NCBI RefSeq assembly: GCF_014855515.1
Contig: NZ_JACYFK010000001.1
Span: 1,178,001-1,242,000, forward strand
DNA from: Euzebyella marina
Lineage (GTDB): Bacteria > Bacteroidota > Bacteroidia > Flavobacteriales > Flavobacteriaceae
Length of the DNA: 64,000 nucleotides
Reading direction: 5' to 3'
Every line of letters starts with the position of its first letter. The stretch's first letter is position 1. The notes below the pieces were generated by a model that had not been told where the DNA came from, did not search any database, and saw only the letters and a list, made by a program, of their open reading frames with translations. This document shows, one piece after another, positions 46,200 through 54,693 of this stretch. The position numbers were made by a program, and so were the translations under genes.

Positions 46200-47162
46200 T
46201 TAAAGCCCTTCTTCTATGAACTTTATTGCTCTTTTTTCATTGTGATATCGATTACCATAATCCCAAAAACCTACATGTCCTCCAAATTTTGGTATTTCTA
46301 AGTAAATATTCTTGTTGTCTTTGGCCTCTTTTATTGGAAAACACTCAGGTCCAAGAAAAGAGTCGTTCTGGGCATTGATGATCAGGGTAGGTATTTGAAC
46401 GTTTGGCAAGAATTGCAGGCAACTGCATTTCTCATAATAATGCATTGCATTTTTGAAACCGTGCGCGCGACTTGTATAGATGTCATCAAAATCTTTAAGG
46501 TTTTTAATGCGAGCGATATCTTTTTTGGTCAGTCGCTCAGGAAACAGAGGTTCTTTTAAGCGAAGTTTGGCTACCAGATGCTTCTTAAATCGTTGTGAAT
46601 AGGCAAAATTCTTGGCTTTCAATAGTTCGGTCAGTGAACTAGAAAGGTTACAAGGTACCGATATGCCTATCACGGCTTTAATTTCTTTGGGCAGACTTCG
46701 AGGTTCACCAATATATTTCAGTGCCAAATTACCACCTAGGCTTACCCCTTTAATATAGATTTCATCGTATTTTTTGAGCCTCAGAATGTGCTGAACGATT
46801 TCTTCCAGATCTTCTGTGGCACCACTGTGATAAGAACGGAATAGTCTATTGGTCTCGCCGCTGCAACCCCTAAAATTTACGGCACAGGCATCATAATTTG
46901 TTTCATTGAAAACTTGTGCTGACCCTGTGATGTAAGGTCGTTGCCCGTTTCCTTCCAACCCGTGTAAAAGTAGTATCACCTTTTTAGTGCTAGACACAGA
47001 GAAACTCCAATCTAAATCAAGAAAATCACCGTCACTCAATTCCAATCGCTCTCTTGTTTGCTGCAATCCTGCCACTTTTCTGAAAAGACCCGAATAAATT
47101 GTTGACACATGCCCATTTTTGAAGGGCAAAATGGGGCTGTAATCTGATTCAAGTAGGGGCAT
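46200..47162 (-). CDS. YheT-family alpha/beta hydrolase
   Basis: 320 aa. The alpha/beta-hydrolase nucleophile elbow is GVSLGGN. The oxyanion strand LLLHGLEGNG and a final His in FGGHVGFWDYG fit the YheT/embryogenesis-associated EMB8 group. An Asp in NAQNDSFLG is the likely third triad member. Substrate unknown, probably a lipid or ester. No signal peptide. Divergent from the reductase gene at 47311. Confidence 0.92.
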   Translation of the reverse strand: MPLLESDYSPILPFKNGHVSTIYSGLFRKVAGLQQTRERLELSDGDFLDLDWSFSVSSTKKVILLLHGLEGNGQRPYITGSAQVFNETNYDACAVNFRGCSGETNRLFRSYHSGATEDLEEIVQHILRLKKYDEIYIKGVSLGGNLALKYIGEPRSLPKEIKAVIGISVPCNLSSSLTELLKAKNFAYSQRFKKHLVAKLRLKEPLFPERLTKKDIARIKNLKDFDDIYTSRAHGFKNAMHYYEKCSCLQFLPNVQIPTLIINAQNDSFLGPECFPIKEAKDNKNIYLEIPKFGGHVGFWDYGNRYHNEKRAIKFIEEGL

Positions 47163-47310
47163 TGTAGATGATTATTTCTGTAAGGGAATAGGTGCAGAAT
47201 TCGAAACTCTGACCTATAAATTGATTTTGAAAGTTGTTGTAAATTTAAGGATGACAATTGCATCAAAAAAATATCTGTCAAACGATACTATAGTAAGGTA
47301 AATAGAAAAC

Positions 47311-48963
47311 ATGAACGATCCAAGATTTCCTCAATTACCACAAGGGCACATCAATATTTTAAAGGAGTACGGAACTATCGAGTGCTTTAATGAAGAAACC
47401 ATTCTTTTTGACATTGGCCAACTTAAATATGACTTCTTTGTAGTGCTTCAGGGAGAAATAGATATTATCGACCCTTCCTACGGTCAAAAAATTATTGCCC
47501 ATCACCAAAGTCAAGAGTTTTCGGGCGATAGCGGCATACTCTCAGAAAGAGGCTCGCAATTCAAAGGTATAGCCAAAGAGGGTTCTGAGCTAATTCGAGT
47601 GAGCCCAGATCGCTTAAAAGAGGCGATAGCCAAGCATAGTAGTTTAAGCGATATTCTTCTTAATACATTTCTTCAGAGACAAGACGCAATTTTGAGTGAA
47701 TATGTAGGCGGACTCAAATTGGTGGGGTCAGGAAATTCGAAAGAAGCTTATGCCATTCGTGATTTTATGGACAAGAATTATATCTGGTATAATTTTTTGA
47801 ATGTAGACGAATCGGAAGAGGCTCGTGACCTACTCAAAAACTTTGCGCTTGGTGATAAAGACCTGCCGTTGATGATTTGCCATGGGGGCCACCTGCACAT
47901 GAAACCTACCCTTGATCAAGTGGCCCGATTTTCTGGGGTTCTGATGGATTTTGAGGATAAAATCTTCGATTTATTGGTAATCGGTGCTGGCCCAGCTGGC
48001 TTGGCAGCAAGTGTTTATGCCTCTTCTGAGGGGCTCAGTGTAGTAACTATTGATAGCAATGCCCCGGGAGGGCAGGCGGGCAAGAGTTCGAAAATTGAAA
48101 ATTACTTGGGTTTCCCCACAGGTATATCAGGTAGAGACCTCGCCAATAAGGCTTACCTACAGGCACAAAAGTTCGGTTGTAACATTTCCATTCCTCATAG
48201 GGCAGAAAGTATTGAGCATACCGGAAATCATTTTATACTCTGCGCCACCAATGGCAAGGTAATAAAGACCAAATCTATAATTGCTGCTACAGGTGCGAAC
48301 TATAGGCAACTCGATTTAGAGAATATTGTAAAGTTTGAGGGTAGTGGTGTCTATTACTCCGCTACCGGAATGAATACCTCTTCGTGCAAAGATGAAATTG
48401 TCGGCGTGGTAGGTGGAGGGAATTCGGCCGGGCAAGCCGCTCTTTTTCTGGCCGATTACGCTGATGAGGTGCATATTATTTTACGAGGGGACGATTTGGG
48501 ATCTAAAATGAGCGATTACTTGGTTCAGCGAATAAACGCTTCCTCAAAAATACATGTTCAACTGAACTGCCAAGTGGCAGAACTAAAGGGAACCCATCAT
48601 TTAGAGGAAGTAACTCTAAAGTATACCGGTGGCGAAAAGTCTAAAATGAACATGACAAACCTATTCACGTTTATTGGCGCCAAGCCATGCACAGAGTGGC
48701 TTGAAGGTATTGTAGCCACTGATGAAAGGGGTTTCATTTGTACGGGCCCAGGTATCGAACGAAAAGATCTTTACATGTGCGATATTTATTCAACTAGAAA
48801 ACCGCAATCGCTAGAAACGAGCATCCCTGGTTTTTTTGCCGTCGGCGATGTTAGAAAGGGATCCGTAAAGCGGGTGGCCTCTGCTGTAGGAGAGGGTTCT
48901 ATGGCCGTCAGTCAAGTGCATCAATTCTTGTCTGAACTTCGGCAGCGAGAGGTGGCCGTTTAA
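47311..48963 (+). CDS. cyclic-nucleotide-binding domain fused to thioredoxin-reductase-like flavoprotein without redox CxxC
   Basis: 550 aa. Residues about 10-125 form a cyclic-nucleotide-binding-like domain, and about 138-215 a glutaredoxin/thioredoxin-like fold with no CxxC. The rest is a thioredoxin-reductase-type FAD/NAD(P)H domain: GAGPAG (225-230), PGGQAGKSSKIENYLGFP, GGGNSAG (368-374) and AVGDVRKGSVKR near the end. At the place of the usual CATC motif it has ATGMNTSSC (351-359), so the classic redox pair is missing. Similar fusions occur in other bacteria; their function is not known. Confidence 0.88.
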   Translation: MNDPRFPQLPQGHINILKEYGTIECFNEETILFDIGQLKYDFFVVLQGEIDIIDPSYGQKIIAHHQSQEFSGDSGILSERGSQFKGIAKEGSELIRVSPDRLKEAIAKHSSLSDILLNTFLQRQDAILSEYVGGLKLVGSGNSKEAYAIRDFMDKNYIWYNFLNVDESEEARDLLKNFALGDKDLPLMICHGGHLHMKPTLDQVARFSGVLMDFEDKIFDLLVIGAGPAGLAASVYASSEGLSVVTIDSNAPGGQAGKSSKIENYLGFPTGISGRDLANKAYLQAQKFGCNISIPHRAESIEHTGNHFILCATNGKVIKTKSIIAATGANYRQLDLENIVKFEGSGVYYSATGMNTSSCKDEIVGVVGGGNSAGQAALFLADYADEVHIILRGDDLGSKMSDYLVQRINASSKIHVQLNCQVAELKGTHHLEEVTLKYTGGEKSKMNMTNLFTFIGAKPCTEWLEGIVATDERGFICTGPGIERKDLYMCDIYSTRKPQSLETSIPGFFAVGDVRKGSVKRVASAVGEGSMAVSQVHQFLSELRQREVAV

Positions 48964-48981
48964 CCGCTAGTTGTAATCATC

Positions 48982-49956
48982 CTATTTCGGATAGGTTTCT
49001 AACCATTTGGCCTGCTCTTCAATCGCTTGTTTAAATTCAGATTTCAATTGGGCAACTAAGTCTTTCACCGGAAGGGTATTGTCTATTAATGCCGAACCTT
49101 GACCAGCTGACCAAATTGTTTTCCAGGCTTTTGCTTCGGTATTCAGCTCTTTGCCAAAATCTATTTTGGTATCTTTTTTAAGGTCTTCATCAGATAGACC
49201 GGCCGCTTTTAGGCTTTGGCCCAAAAAGTTGGCATGAACACCTGAAATGGCAGCTGTATACACCACATCGCTCGACCCGGCATCCTCAATCATATGTCGA
49301 TATTCATCATTGGCTCCACTTTCCTCGGTATTGATGAACCTGGTACCCATATAGGCCATGTCGGCACCCATTTGCAATGTCGACGCAATATCACGCCCAG
49401 TGCTGATACATCCTGAAAGAATGATTGTTTTGTGAAAGAATTTTTTTATTTCCGAAACCAAGGTCATTGGGTTGATGGTTCCGGCGTGACCTCCTGCACC
49501 GGCGGCTACCAAAATGAGTCCGTCAACTCCGGCTTCCTGTGCTTTTTCCGCATGTCTTTTTTTAATAATGTCGTGAAATACGAGTCCGCCATAACTGTGA
49601 ATCGCATCGACCACCATCGATACGGCTCCGAGTGAAGTAATCACAATCGGTACTTTGTGTTTAATGCACAGTTTAATATCCGCTTCCAACCTAGGATTGG
49701 TATTATGAACAATTAGGTTGACACCGAAAGGGGCCGGTTTTTTACCGGTCTTTTTTTCAAAAGCTTCCAATTCGGTCATTATTTCTATCAGCCATTCTTC
49801 AAAACCTTCACTTGTTCTTTGGTTTAAAGCGGGAAAGGTGCCCACAATTCCATTTTTACAGCATTCGATGACCAATTGAGGTCCAGAAATCAGAAACATG
49901 GGGGCGGCAATGGCCGGCAGATCCAAATCTTTGATAAAGGCAGGTTTGTTTGACAT
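48982..49956 (-). CDS. NAD(P)H-dependent flavin oxidoreductase, nitronate monooxygenase family
   Basis: 324 aa FMN-binding TIM-barrel enzyme of the nitronate monooxygenase/2-nitropropane dioxygenase family. The start PAIAAPMFLISGP, the FMN-phosphate segment GAGGHAGTINP and the GADMAYMGTRF segment are present. Natural substrate unknown; members oxidise alkyl nitronates or act as enoyl reductases. Convergent with the reductase fusion (18-bp gap). No export signal. Confidence 0.88.
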   Translation of the reverse strand: MSNKPAFIKDLDLPAIAAPMFLISGPQLVIECCKNGIVGTFPALNQRTSEGFEEWLIEIMTELEAFEKKTGKKPAPFGVNLIVHNTNPRLEADIKLCIKHKVPIVITSLGAVSMVVDAIHSYGGLVFHDIIKKRHAEKAQEAGVDGLILVAAGAGGHAGTINPMTLVSEIKKFFHKTIILSGCISTGRDIASTLQMGADMAYMGTRFINTEESGANDEYRHMIEDAGSSDVVYTAAISGVHANFLGQSLKAAGLSDEDLKKDTKIDFGKELNTEAKAWKTIWSAGQGSALIDNTLPVKDLVAQLKSEFKQAIEEQAKWLETYPK

Positions 49957-50105
49957 GATGGATCGGATTTAAGTTAATTCGAGTCGACCATAAATCTACA
50001 CTCAATTCTTGTATTTAGCAATTATATAAAAATGGGAAGTTAAAAGTGATTAAGCCGTTCATAATTTGGTTAACTTGTAATGATCAGCTTCTAAACATTA
50101 CTTAC

Positions 50106-51191
50106 ATGAACAATCGCAGAAAGTTTTTGAAGGATACCGGCCTTTTGTTGGGAGGGCTAAGTATTCTACCTCATCTAAGTTTTAAGCCCCGTTATCAAAA
50201 AGATAAGCTGGGTATATGTTTGGTAGGCTTAGGAAATTATAGCGAAAATCTTTTGGCGCCGGCACTGCAATTGACGAAACATTGTGAGTTAAGAGGCATA
50301 GTGACAGGTAGCCCGGAGAAGATACCTGTTTGGCAAAAGAGACATGGTATACCCGACAAAAATGTGTACAATTATGAAACCATGCATGCCATTGCCAATA
50401 ATGATGACATCGATGTAATTTATATAGTGCTACCTACAGGTCTTCATGCTGAATACGCCATTAAGGCGGCCCAAACCGGTAAACACGTTTGGAGTGAAAA
50501 GCCAATGGCAAAGACCGTTGCCGAATGTGAGGCTATGATGAAGGCATGCGAAAAGAATAAGGTAAAATTGGCCATTGGCTATCGCATGCAACATGAACCT
50601 AATACGCAAACTGTTATAAAATGGGCCGATACAAAACCTTATGGTCAAATAAAAAAGGTTCGGGGCGATGTGGGGTTCAATATTGCAAACCCTGGCAATA
50701 CCTGGCGAATGGATAAAGAACTGGGCGGTGGGCTAATTTATGACGTAGGGGTTTATGCCATCAATGGGTTGCGCTATATTACGGGAAAAGAACCTATATC
50801 GGTAACAGGTCAACATGAGAACAATAGGCCGGAGCTATTTAAAGAGGTGGAAGAGATTACTACCTTTAATCTAGATTTCGGAGGAGGCTTAACCGGTAGC
50901 GGCAAAACTTCAGCGGCCGAAAGCGTTAATATTTTAAGGGCCGAATGTGAGAAGGGATGGTATCAATTAGAACCCTTTCAATCATATACCGGAGTCAAGG
51001 GTAAAGCTAGCGACGGTACACTTTTGAATACTTATATAGAAAATCAACAGGCGCGCCAAATGGATGATGACGCATTGTCAATCATCAATAACCGCCCCAT
51101 GATGGTGCCTGGCGAAGAGGGGTTAAAAGATATTGCCATTGTTGAAGCTATTAACAAATCGGCTCAAAAAGGAAGCCCGGTCACCCTTTGA
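50106..51191 (+). CDS. Tat-exported Gfo/Idh/MocA family oxidoreductase
   Basis: 361 aa from the ATG at 50106. The N-terminus NNRRKFLKDTGLLLGGLSIL is a twin-arginine signal, so the folded cofactor-bearing protein is exported to the periplasm. The NAD(P)-binding fold (CLVGLGNYSENLLAPALQL) and the EKPMAKT motif with the catalytic-type Lys (SEKPMAK) are typical of the family. Many periplasmic members act on sugars or inositols. Substrate unknown and no sugar genes adjacent. Confidence 0.92.
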   Translation: MNNRRKFLKDTGLLLGGLSILPHLSFKPRYQKDKLGICLVGLGNYSENLLAPALQLTKHCELRGIVTGSPEKIPVWQKRHGIPDKNVYNYETMHAIANNDDIDVIYIVLPTGLHAEYAIKAAQTGKHVWSEKPMAKTVAECEAMMKACEKNKVKLAIGYRMQHEPNTQTVIKWADTKPYGQIKKVRGDVGFNIANPGNTWRMDKELGGGLIYDVGVYAINGLRYITGKEPISVTGQHENNRPELFKEVEEITTFNLDFGGGLTGSGKTSAAESVNILRAECEKGWYQLEPFQSYTGVKGKASDGTLLNTYIENQQARQMDDDALSIINNRPMMVPGEEGLKDIAIVEAINKSAQKGSPVTL

Positions 51192-51290
51192 GAATATAAT
51201 TTGTGTAAAGGCTTTATGATAAGTGCTAAAGCACTCAGATTTATTCGATTGTTTGCGTAATTTTGCGATGATTTTGAGTTGCTAAAAGAA
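51192..51290. other. gap upstream of the small Cys/Lys-rich reading frame
   Basis: A TAATTTTG element (exact TAnnTTTG) at 51258-51265 precedes the ATG at 51291 by 25 bp. No TTG box lies at the usual spacing. Nothing else recognised. Confidence 0.4.
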
Positions 51291-51434
51291 ATGACGACAG
51301 CAGTTTTCATAACCCCCTTTTTTTTAGATAATTCTTTTCGTGCAGAATGTAGTGTTTTAAAGAAAAAAAAGAAATGCTGCAAAAAGTACAAGAAGAAAGG
51401 AAAGACCAATTGTAGGCGTTGCCCAATGCTTTGA
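51291..51434 (+). CDS. small Lys/Cys-rich protein (47 residues), unknown function
   Basis: ATG at 51291, TGA at 51432-51434. The first 15 residues are mildly hydrophobic (MTTAVFITPFFLD). The C-terminal half is very basic with five Cys in all, four of them arranged KKCCKKYKKKG...NCRRCPML (CC then CxxC), which looks able to bind a metal ion. A TAATTTTG element lies 25 bp upstream. I recall similar KCCKKYKKGK-type tails in small flavobacterial proteins but cannot verify it here. It is missed by length-based gene finding. Confidence 0.45.
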   Translation: MTTAVFITPFFLDNSFRAECSVLKKKKKCCKKYKKKGKTNCRRCPML

Positions 51435-51587
51435 TATCAATATACAGGTTTTCAAGTCGAAAGTTTCATACCACAAACTATTCTCCGAATTCTTAATTAA
51501 ATACATTCCTCGAATAGCTTCGGCTAGGGGTTAAAAAAATAGTATTTTTACTATTCCTATGCATGCATAACAAAAACCACGATTCCT
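51435..51587. other. gap without recognised genes
   Basis: AT-rich, 153 bp between the small Cys-rich frame and the thioesterase gene. No exact promoter pair or terminator stem seen. Confidence 0.4.
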
Positions 51588-52067
51588 ATGTACTTGAAAG
51601 AATTTGAAATTAGATGGAGCGATTTAGACGCCAATAGACATTTAGCCAATTCAGCCTATTTAAACTATATGAGCCATACCCGAATGGCATTTTTGTTCGA
51701 GCTTGGATTTGACCAAAAGACATTGGCTTCACAACAGATAGGTCCGGTGGTTTTCTACGAGCATATGTACTACTTTAAAGAGGCTTTTCCGGGTAGGCCT
51801 ATTAAGGTTTCTATGGAAATCATGGGAATGAGCGAAGACGCTAAATTCTTTGAATTTCACCATAATTTCTATAATCACAAAGGCGAGCATTTTGCACATT
51901 GCGAAATGATGGGCGCTTGGATGGATTTAAACACGCGAAAATTGACCGGTCTTACCAATAATTTTCTGGTATCGTTCAGCGGGGTTGAAAAGGGAGAGGG
52001 TTTTCGTGTGTTGACCAAAGAAGATACTCGAAGATTTGCGAAGGTGCCAAAAGATATTAGCATCTAA
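51588..52067 (+). CDS. acyl-CoA thioesterase (hotdog fold)
   Basis: 159 aa hotdog-fold protein of the FadM/YbgC type. The start (EFEIRWSDLDANRHLANSAY) has the Asp-x-Asn-x-His-x-x-Asn pattern that positions the catalytic Asp. Such enzymes hydrolyse acyl-CoA thioesters in fatty acid metabolism. Cytoplasmic. Convergent with the EamA gene (5-bp gap). Exact acyl chain preference unknown. Confidence 0.9.
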   Translation: MYLKEFEIRWSDLDANRHLANSAYLNYMSHTRMAFLFELGFDQKTLASQQIGPVVFYEHMYYFKEAFPGRPIKVSMEIMGMSEDAKFFEFHHNFYNHKGEHFAHCEMMGAWMDLNTRKLTGLTNNFLVSFSGVEKGEGFRVLTKEDTRRFAKVPKDISI

Positions 52068-52072
52068 AACGA

Positions 52073-52972
52073 TTAGTGTTCTACTATTCTCTTGGGCTTC
52101 TTACTTGCTAGGTAGACCCCTACAAACACAAAACATGCCGCTACAATTTTCACCGTAGTTAGCCTGTCTTGACCTGTAATTAATGCAAAAAGAATGCCTA
52201 TCAGTGGCTGCACATAAACAAAGGCGCTCACGGTTGAGGCTTTCAATTGCGTCAATGCAAAAATGTTAAAAAGATAGGTGCAAAAAGTAGTACCAATGAT
52301 TACAAAGCCTATTCTCCAGACCGCATCGAAATTAAGGGCGCTCCAGTCTGTGGTTGCCAGTTCTTCGTAGCCAAACGGGAGGCAGATAAAAATACCCAAG
52401 AAGAAAAGCCATTTCATAAAAGTGAACGGATGGTATTTTTCTATGAGGGTTTTGGCCGTAATAAGATAAGACCCGTATAAGATGGAGTTCATTAAAATCA
52501 AAAAATTGCCAAATGGTATATTGGGTGCATCCTGTCTGGTCTCAGAACTAAGTAGAATGAGTCCCAATGCTCCTAAGAAACCGATAGCGATTCCCACTAT
52601 TTTAAGAGGAAGTACTTTTTCTTTGATCAAAATAGCAGAAAGTAAAACCACGATAATTGGTGTAGTCGTGATAAGAACGGCACTGTTAATGGGCGTTGAT
52701 AGCGATAATCCTTTAAAAAAGACTAACATGTTAAAGCCCATACCTAAAAGGGCGCAAATGAAAAGACGCAAAAAATCTTTCTTCTCTATTTTTTCTTTTG
52801 GCCCCAAAAAAGACATACACCAGAATAAAAAGGCGGCACCGATAACCCTAAGCTCTACCAACGCATAAGCACCCATATAGTGGGGCATTATACCTTTGGC
52901 TATGGTGTGGTTAAGTCCATAGATGGTAGTTGCCCCAATAGCGGCCAATATGGCTAACGTTCTTTTGCTCAA
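52073..52972 (-). CDS. EamA-type (DMT) transporter
   Basis: 299 aa with ten membrane helices in two EamA repeats (about residues 1-140 and 150-292). Drug/metabolite transporter superfamily; exporter of amino acids or metabolites, substrate unknown. The start is a TTG at 52972 overlapping the previous stop (TTGA), so translation is coupled to the ArsC-like gene. The first helix starts at residue 5, which supports this start. Confidence 0.9.
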   Translation of the reverse strand: MSKRTLAILAAIGATTIYGLNHTIAKGIMPHYMGAYALVELRVIGAAFLFWCMSFLGPKEKIEKKDFLRLFICALLGMGFNMLVFFKGLSLSTPINSAVLITTTPIIVVLLSAILIKEKVLPLKIVGIAIGFLGALGLILLSSETRQDAPNIPFGNFLILMNSILYGSYLITAKTLIEKYHPFTFMKWLFFLGIFICLPFGYEELATTDWSALNFDAVWRIGFVIIGTTFCTYLFNIFALTQLKASTVSAFVYVQPLIGILFALITGQDRLTTVKIVAACFVFVGVYLASKKPKRIVEH

Positions 52973-53322
52973 GAATGCAATGCTTCTTTGGCCGAGGCCA
53001 CCGTTTTCTTACTATTGCCAATAAAAATTTGATTGTCTATTAGAATTACAGGTCTTTTAAGAAAGGTGTAATGCTCAAGAATTAGATTTTTATAATCCGA
53101 TTCGCTTAATTGTTTTTCGTGTAGGCCCTTTTCTCGATATAACCGGGCTCTTTTACTGAACAGAGATTCATATGTGCCTGCAAGTTCATGCATTTGCTCA
53201 AGTTGACTATCGGTAATCGATTCGTTTTTAATATCTTGAAGTCCTACTTGGTCAAGAGGTTGCAATTCTTTTAAAATACGTTTACAAGTGTCGCAGGTGC
53301 TTAAATGGTAAATTTTCTTCAT
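52969..53322 (-). CDS. ArsC/Spx-family thioredoxin-fold protein
   Basis: 117 aa. ArsC-like thioredoxin fold with Cys10 and Cys13 (STCDTCKR) and the family's RPVILIDNQIFIG near the end. The CxxC form and length are like YffB/Spx-type proteins rather than true arsenate reductase. Arsenic genes are not adjacent. It could be a glutathione- or thioredoxin-dependent reductase or a regulator. Its stop overlaps the EamA TTG start. Confidence 0.85.
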   Translation of the reverse strand: MKKIYHLSTCDTCKRILKELQPLDQVGLQDIKNESITDSQLEQMHELAGTYESLFSKRARLYREKGLHEKQLSESDYKNLILEHYTFLKRPVILIDNQIFIGNSKKTVASAKEALHS

Positions 53323-53408
53323 TTCTCTATGCTCATATTACGACCACAAAGAAACCTAATTCTATGCAATTGTGCTATTTTTACGGCGTACTTTAAATTC
53401 AGCACACC

Positions 53409-53864
53409 TTGAAAAATATACTACACCCTACTCTGGAGAACAGAAAACATTTATATAAGATTTTAACCGAAACTCCGAAAGAGAAATTATTGAAAATTCC
53501 GGAGGGCTTTCGTAATAATATTTGGTGGAATATAGCCCATGTAGTCGTGACACAGCAGCTCTTGGCCTATAAACTGAGTGGACTTCAAATGAGAATTCCA
53601 GAAGCATTGGTTGATAAGTTCAAAAAAGGTACAGTGCCTGATGGAAAGGCTACCGACGAAGAAATAAAAGAAGTTGGGGCTTTTTTAATCTCTACCATAG
53701 AATGGTTGGAAGAAGATTATGAAAACGGACTTTTTGAAAGTTACAATTCGTATACGACCAGCGTAAATGTGACCCTGAACAATATTGACGATGCCCTGGC
53801 TTTTAATTTATTTCACGAAGGTTTACACCGCGGAGCGATATTGGCACTTCAAAAATTACTGTAG
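53409..53864 (+). CDS. DinB-family protein
   Basis: 151 aa four-helix bundle of the DinB/YfiT superfamily, from a TTG at 53409 because no ATG lies nearby in frame. The metal-site histidines are visible: NIAHVVV in helix 2 and HEGLHRG near the C-terminus. Members often act as bacillithiol or other thiol transferases, or are uncharacterised. Convergent with the DUF3298 gene with no gap. Confidence 0.85.
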   Translation: MKNILHPTLENRKHLYKILTETPKEKLLKIPEGFRNNIWWNIAHVVVTQQLLAYKLSGLQMRIPEALVDKFKKGTVPDGKATDEEIKEVGAFLISTIEWLEEDYENGLFESYNSYTTSVNVTLNNIDDALAFNLFHEGLHRGAILALQKLL

Positions 53865-54611
53865 TTAAGATTTGGTGCGCTTGGTCAAGAAAGGCTCTAC
53901 TTCTTTAAATGGAAGTGTTACCTCAATAGGGCCGTCTGCATAAGAGGCGACTTCATAAGGGTTATAATGTAGTTTAATGCCTTCGGTGGTGAAGCCAATA
54001 TTCTCGGGCAGGTAAAACTTATCCCTGTCGAACATTAAGCCAGTGCTGTTAATGGGTTCTTCGGAAGGTATTTGTTCTTGGTCTCTAAACTTTTGTTCGG
54101 CAAAACTCTCAAAGTTCTTTCGGTCTTGAAAAAGCTGCCAGTTTTCAAGCTCGACCCCGTTCGATTTGTCAAAGTTCAGGTATCTTTTTGAGCTATATCC
54201 GTGGGCACCGCCAGTGAATAGATAAGTGTTGAGTTCAATGGTTATGATAGAATCGTCTTCAAAAGTAACCAGACCGTCGATAGTGGCCTCCCACACCGTG
54301 GTTTCTTCGGGGTAAAGTTTTTTTAGGTCCCAATAACCTTGGCTGAAAGTCTTTACCGCATCCTTTATGGTAGTGGCGTCATTTTCATCGTCATAGTTCA
54401 AGATTTCGATAATTTCCTCTTGAATGCTATTATTGATGGTTTCACCCACCTTAGACTTCTCAACAGCCTTCGGAATGTTAATAACAACTTCCGGACACTC
54501 CGAGCATCGGGTTTCATCTAAAATCAGCGCTTCAAAAACAAGGGTTCTTTCTTCTTGGCAAGCGATAAATAAAAAAGTGAATAAAAGGATGGCGATTTGG
54601 GTTCTTTTCAT
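53865..54611 (-). CDS. DUF3298/DUF4163 lipoprotein (RsiV-like)
   Basis: 248 aa from the ATG at 54611, at the lipoprotein signal (lipobox FIAC, Cys at about residue 18). A DUF4163-like part (about 45-150) is followed by a DUF3298 domain (about 150-240, with YLFTGGAHGYSSKRYLNFD and a final PFKEVEPFL). Similar domains occur in the lysozyme-binding anti-sigma factor RsiV; binding here is unknown. Envelope-anchored. Divergent from cystathionine gamma-synthase. Confidence 0.88.
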   Translation of the reverse strand: MKRTQIAILLFTFLFIACQEERTLVFEALILDETRCSECPEVVINIPKAVEKSKVGETINNSIQEEIIEILNYDDENDATTIKDAVKTFSQGYWDLKKLYPEETTVWEATIDGLVTFEDDSIITIELNTYLFTGGAHGYSSKRYLNFDKSNGVELENWQLFQDRKNFESFAEQKFRDQEQIPSEEPINSTGLMFDRDKFYLPENIGFTTEGIKLHYNPYEVASYADGPIEVTLPFKEVEPFLTKRTKS

Positions 54612-54644
54612 AGCTGTTAAGAAATGGCCTACAAGGCAGGCAGA

Positions 54645-54675
54645 TTGTATGCTAGCAAAGATAACGATACATTTG
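54645..54675 (+). promoter_or_regulatory. Bacteroidota-type promoter of cystathionine gamma-synthase gene
   Basis: TTG at 54645-54647, 20-nt spacer, TACATTTG at 54668-54675 (exact TAnnTTTG), 18 bp before the ATG at 54694. It fits the flavobacterial consensus. Confidence 0.65.
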
Positions 54676-54693
54676 TAGGGTAAATTATTTAAA

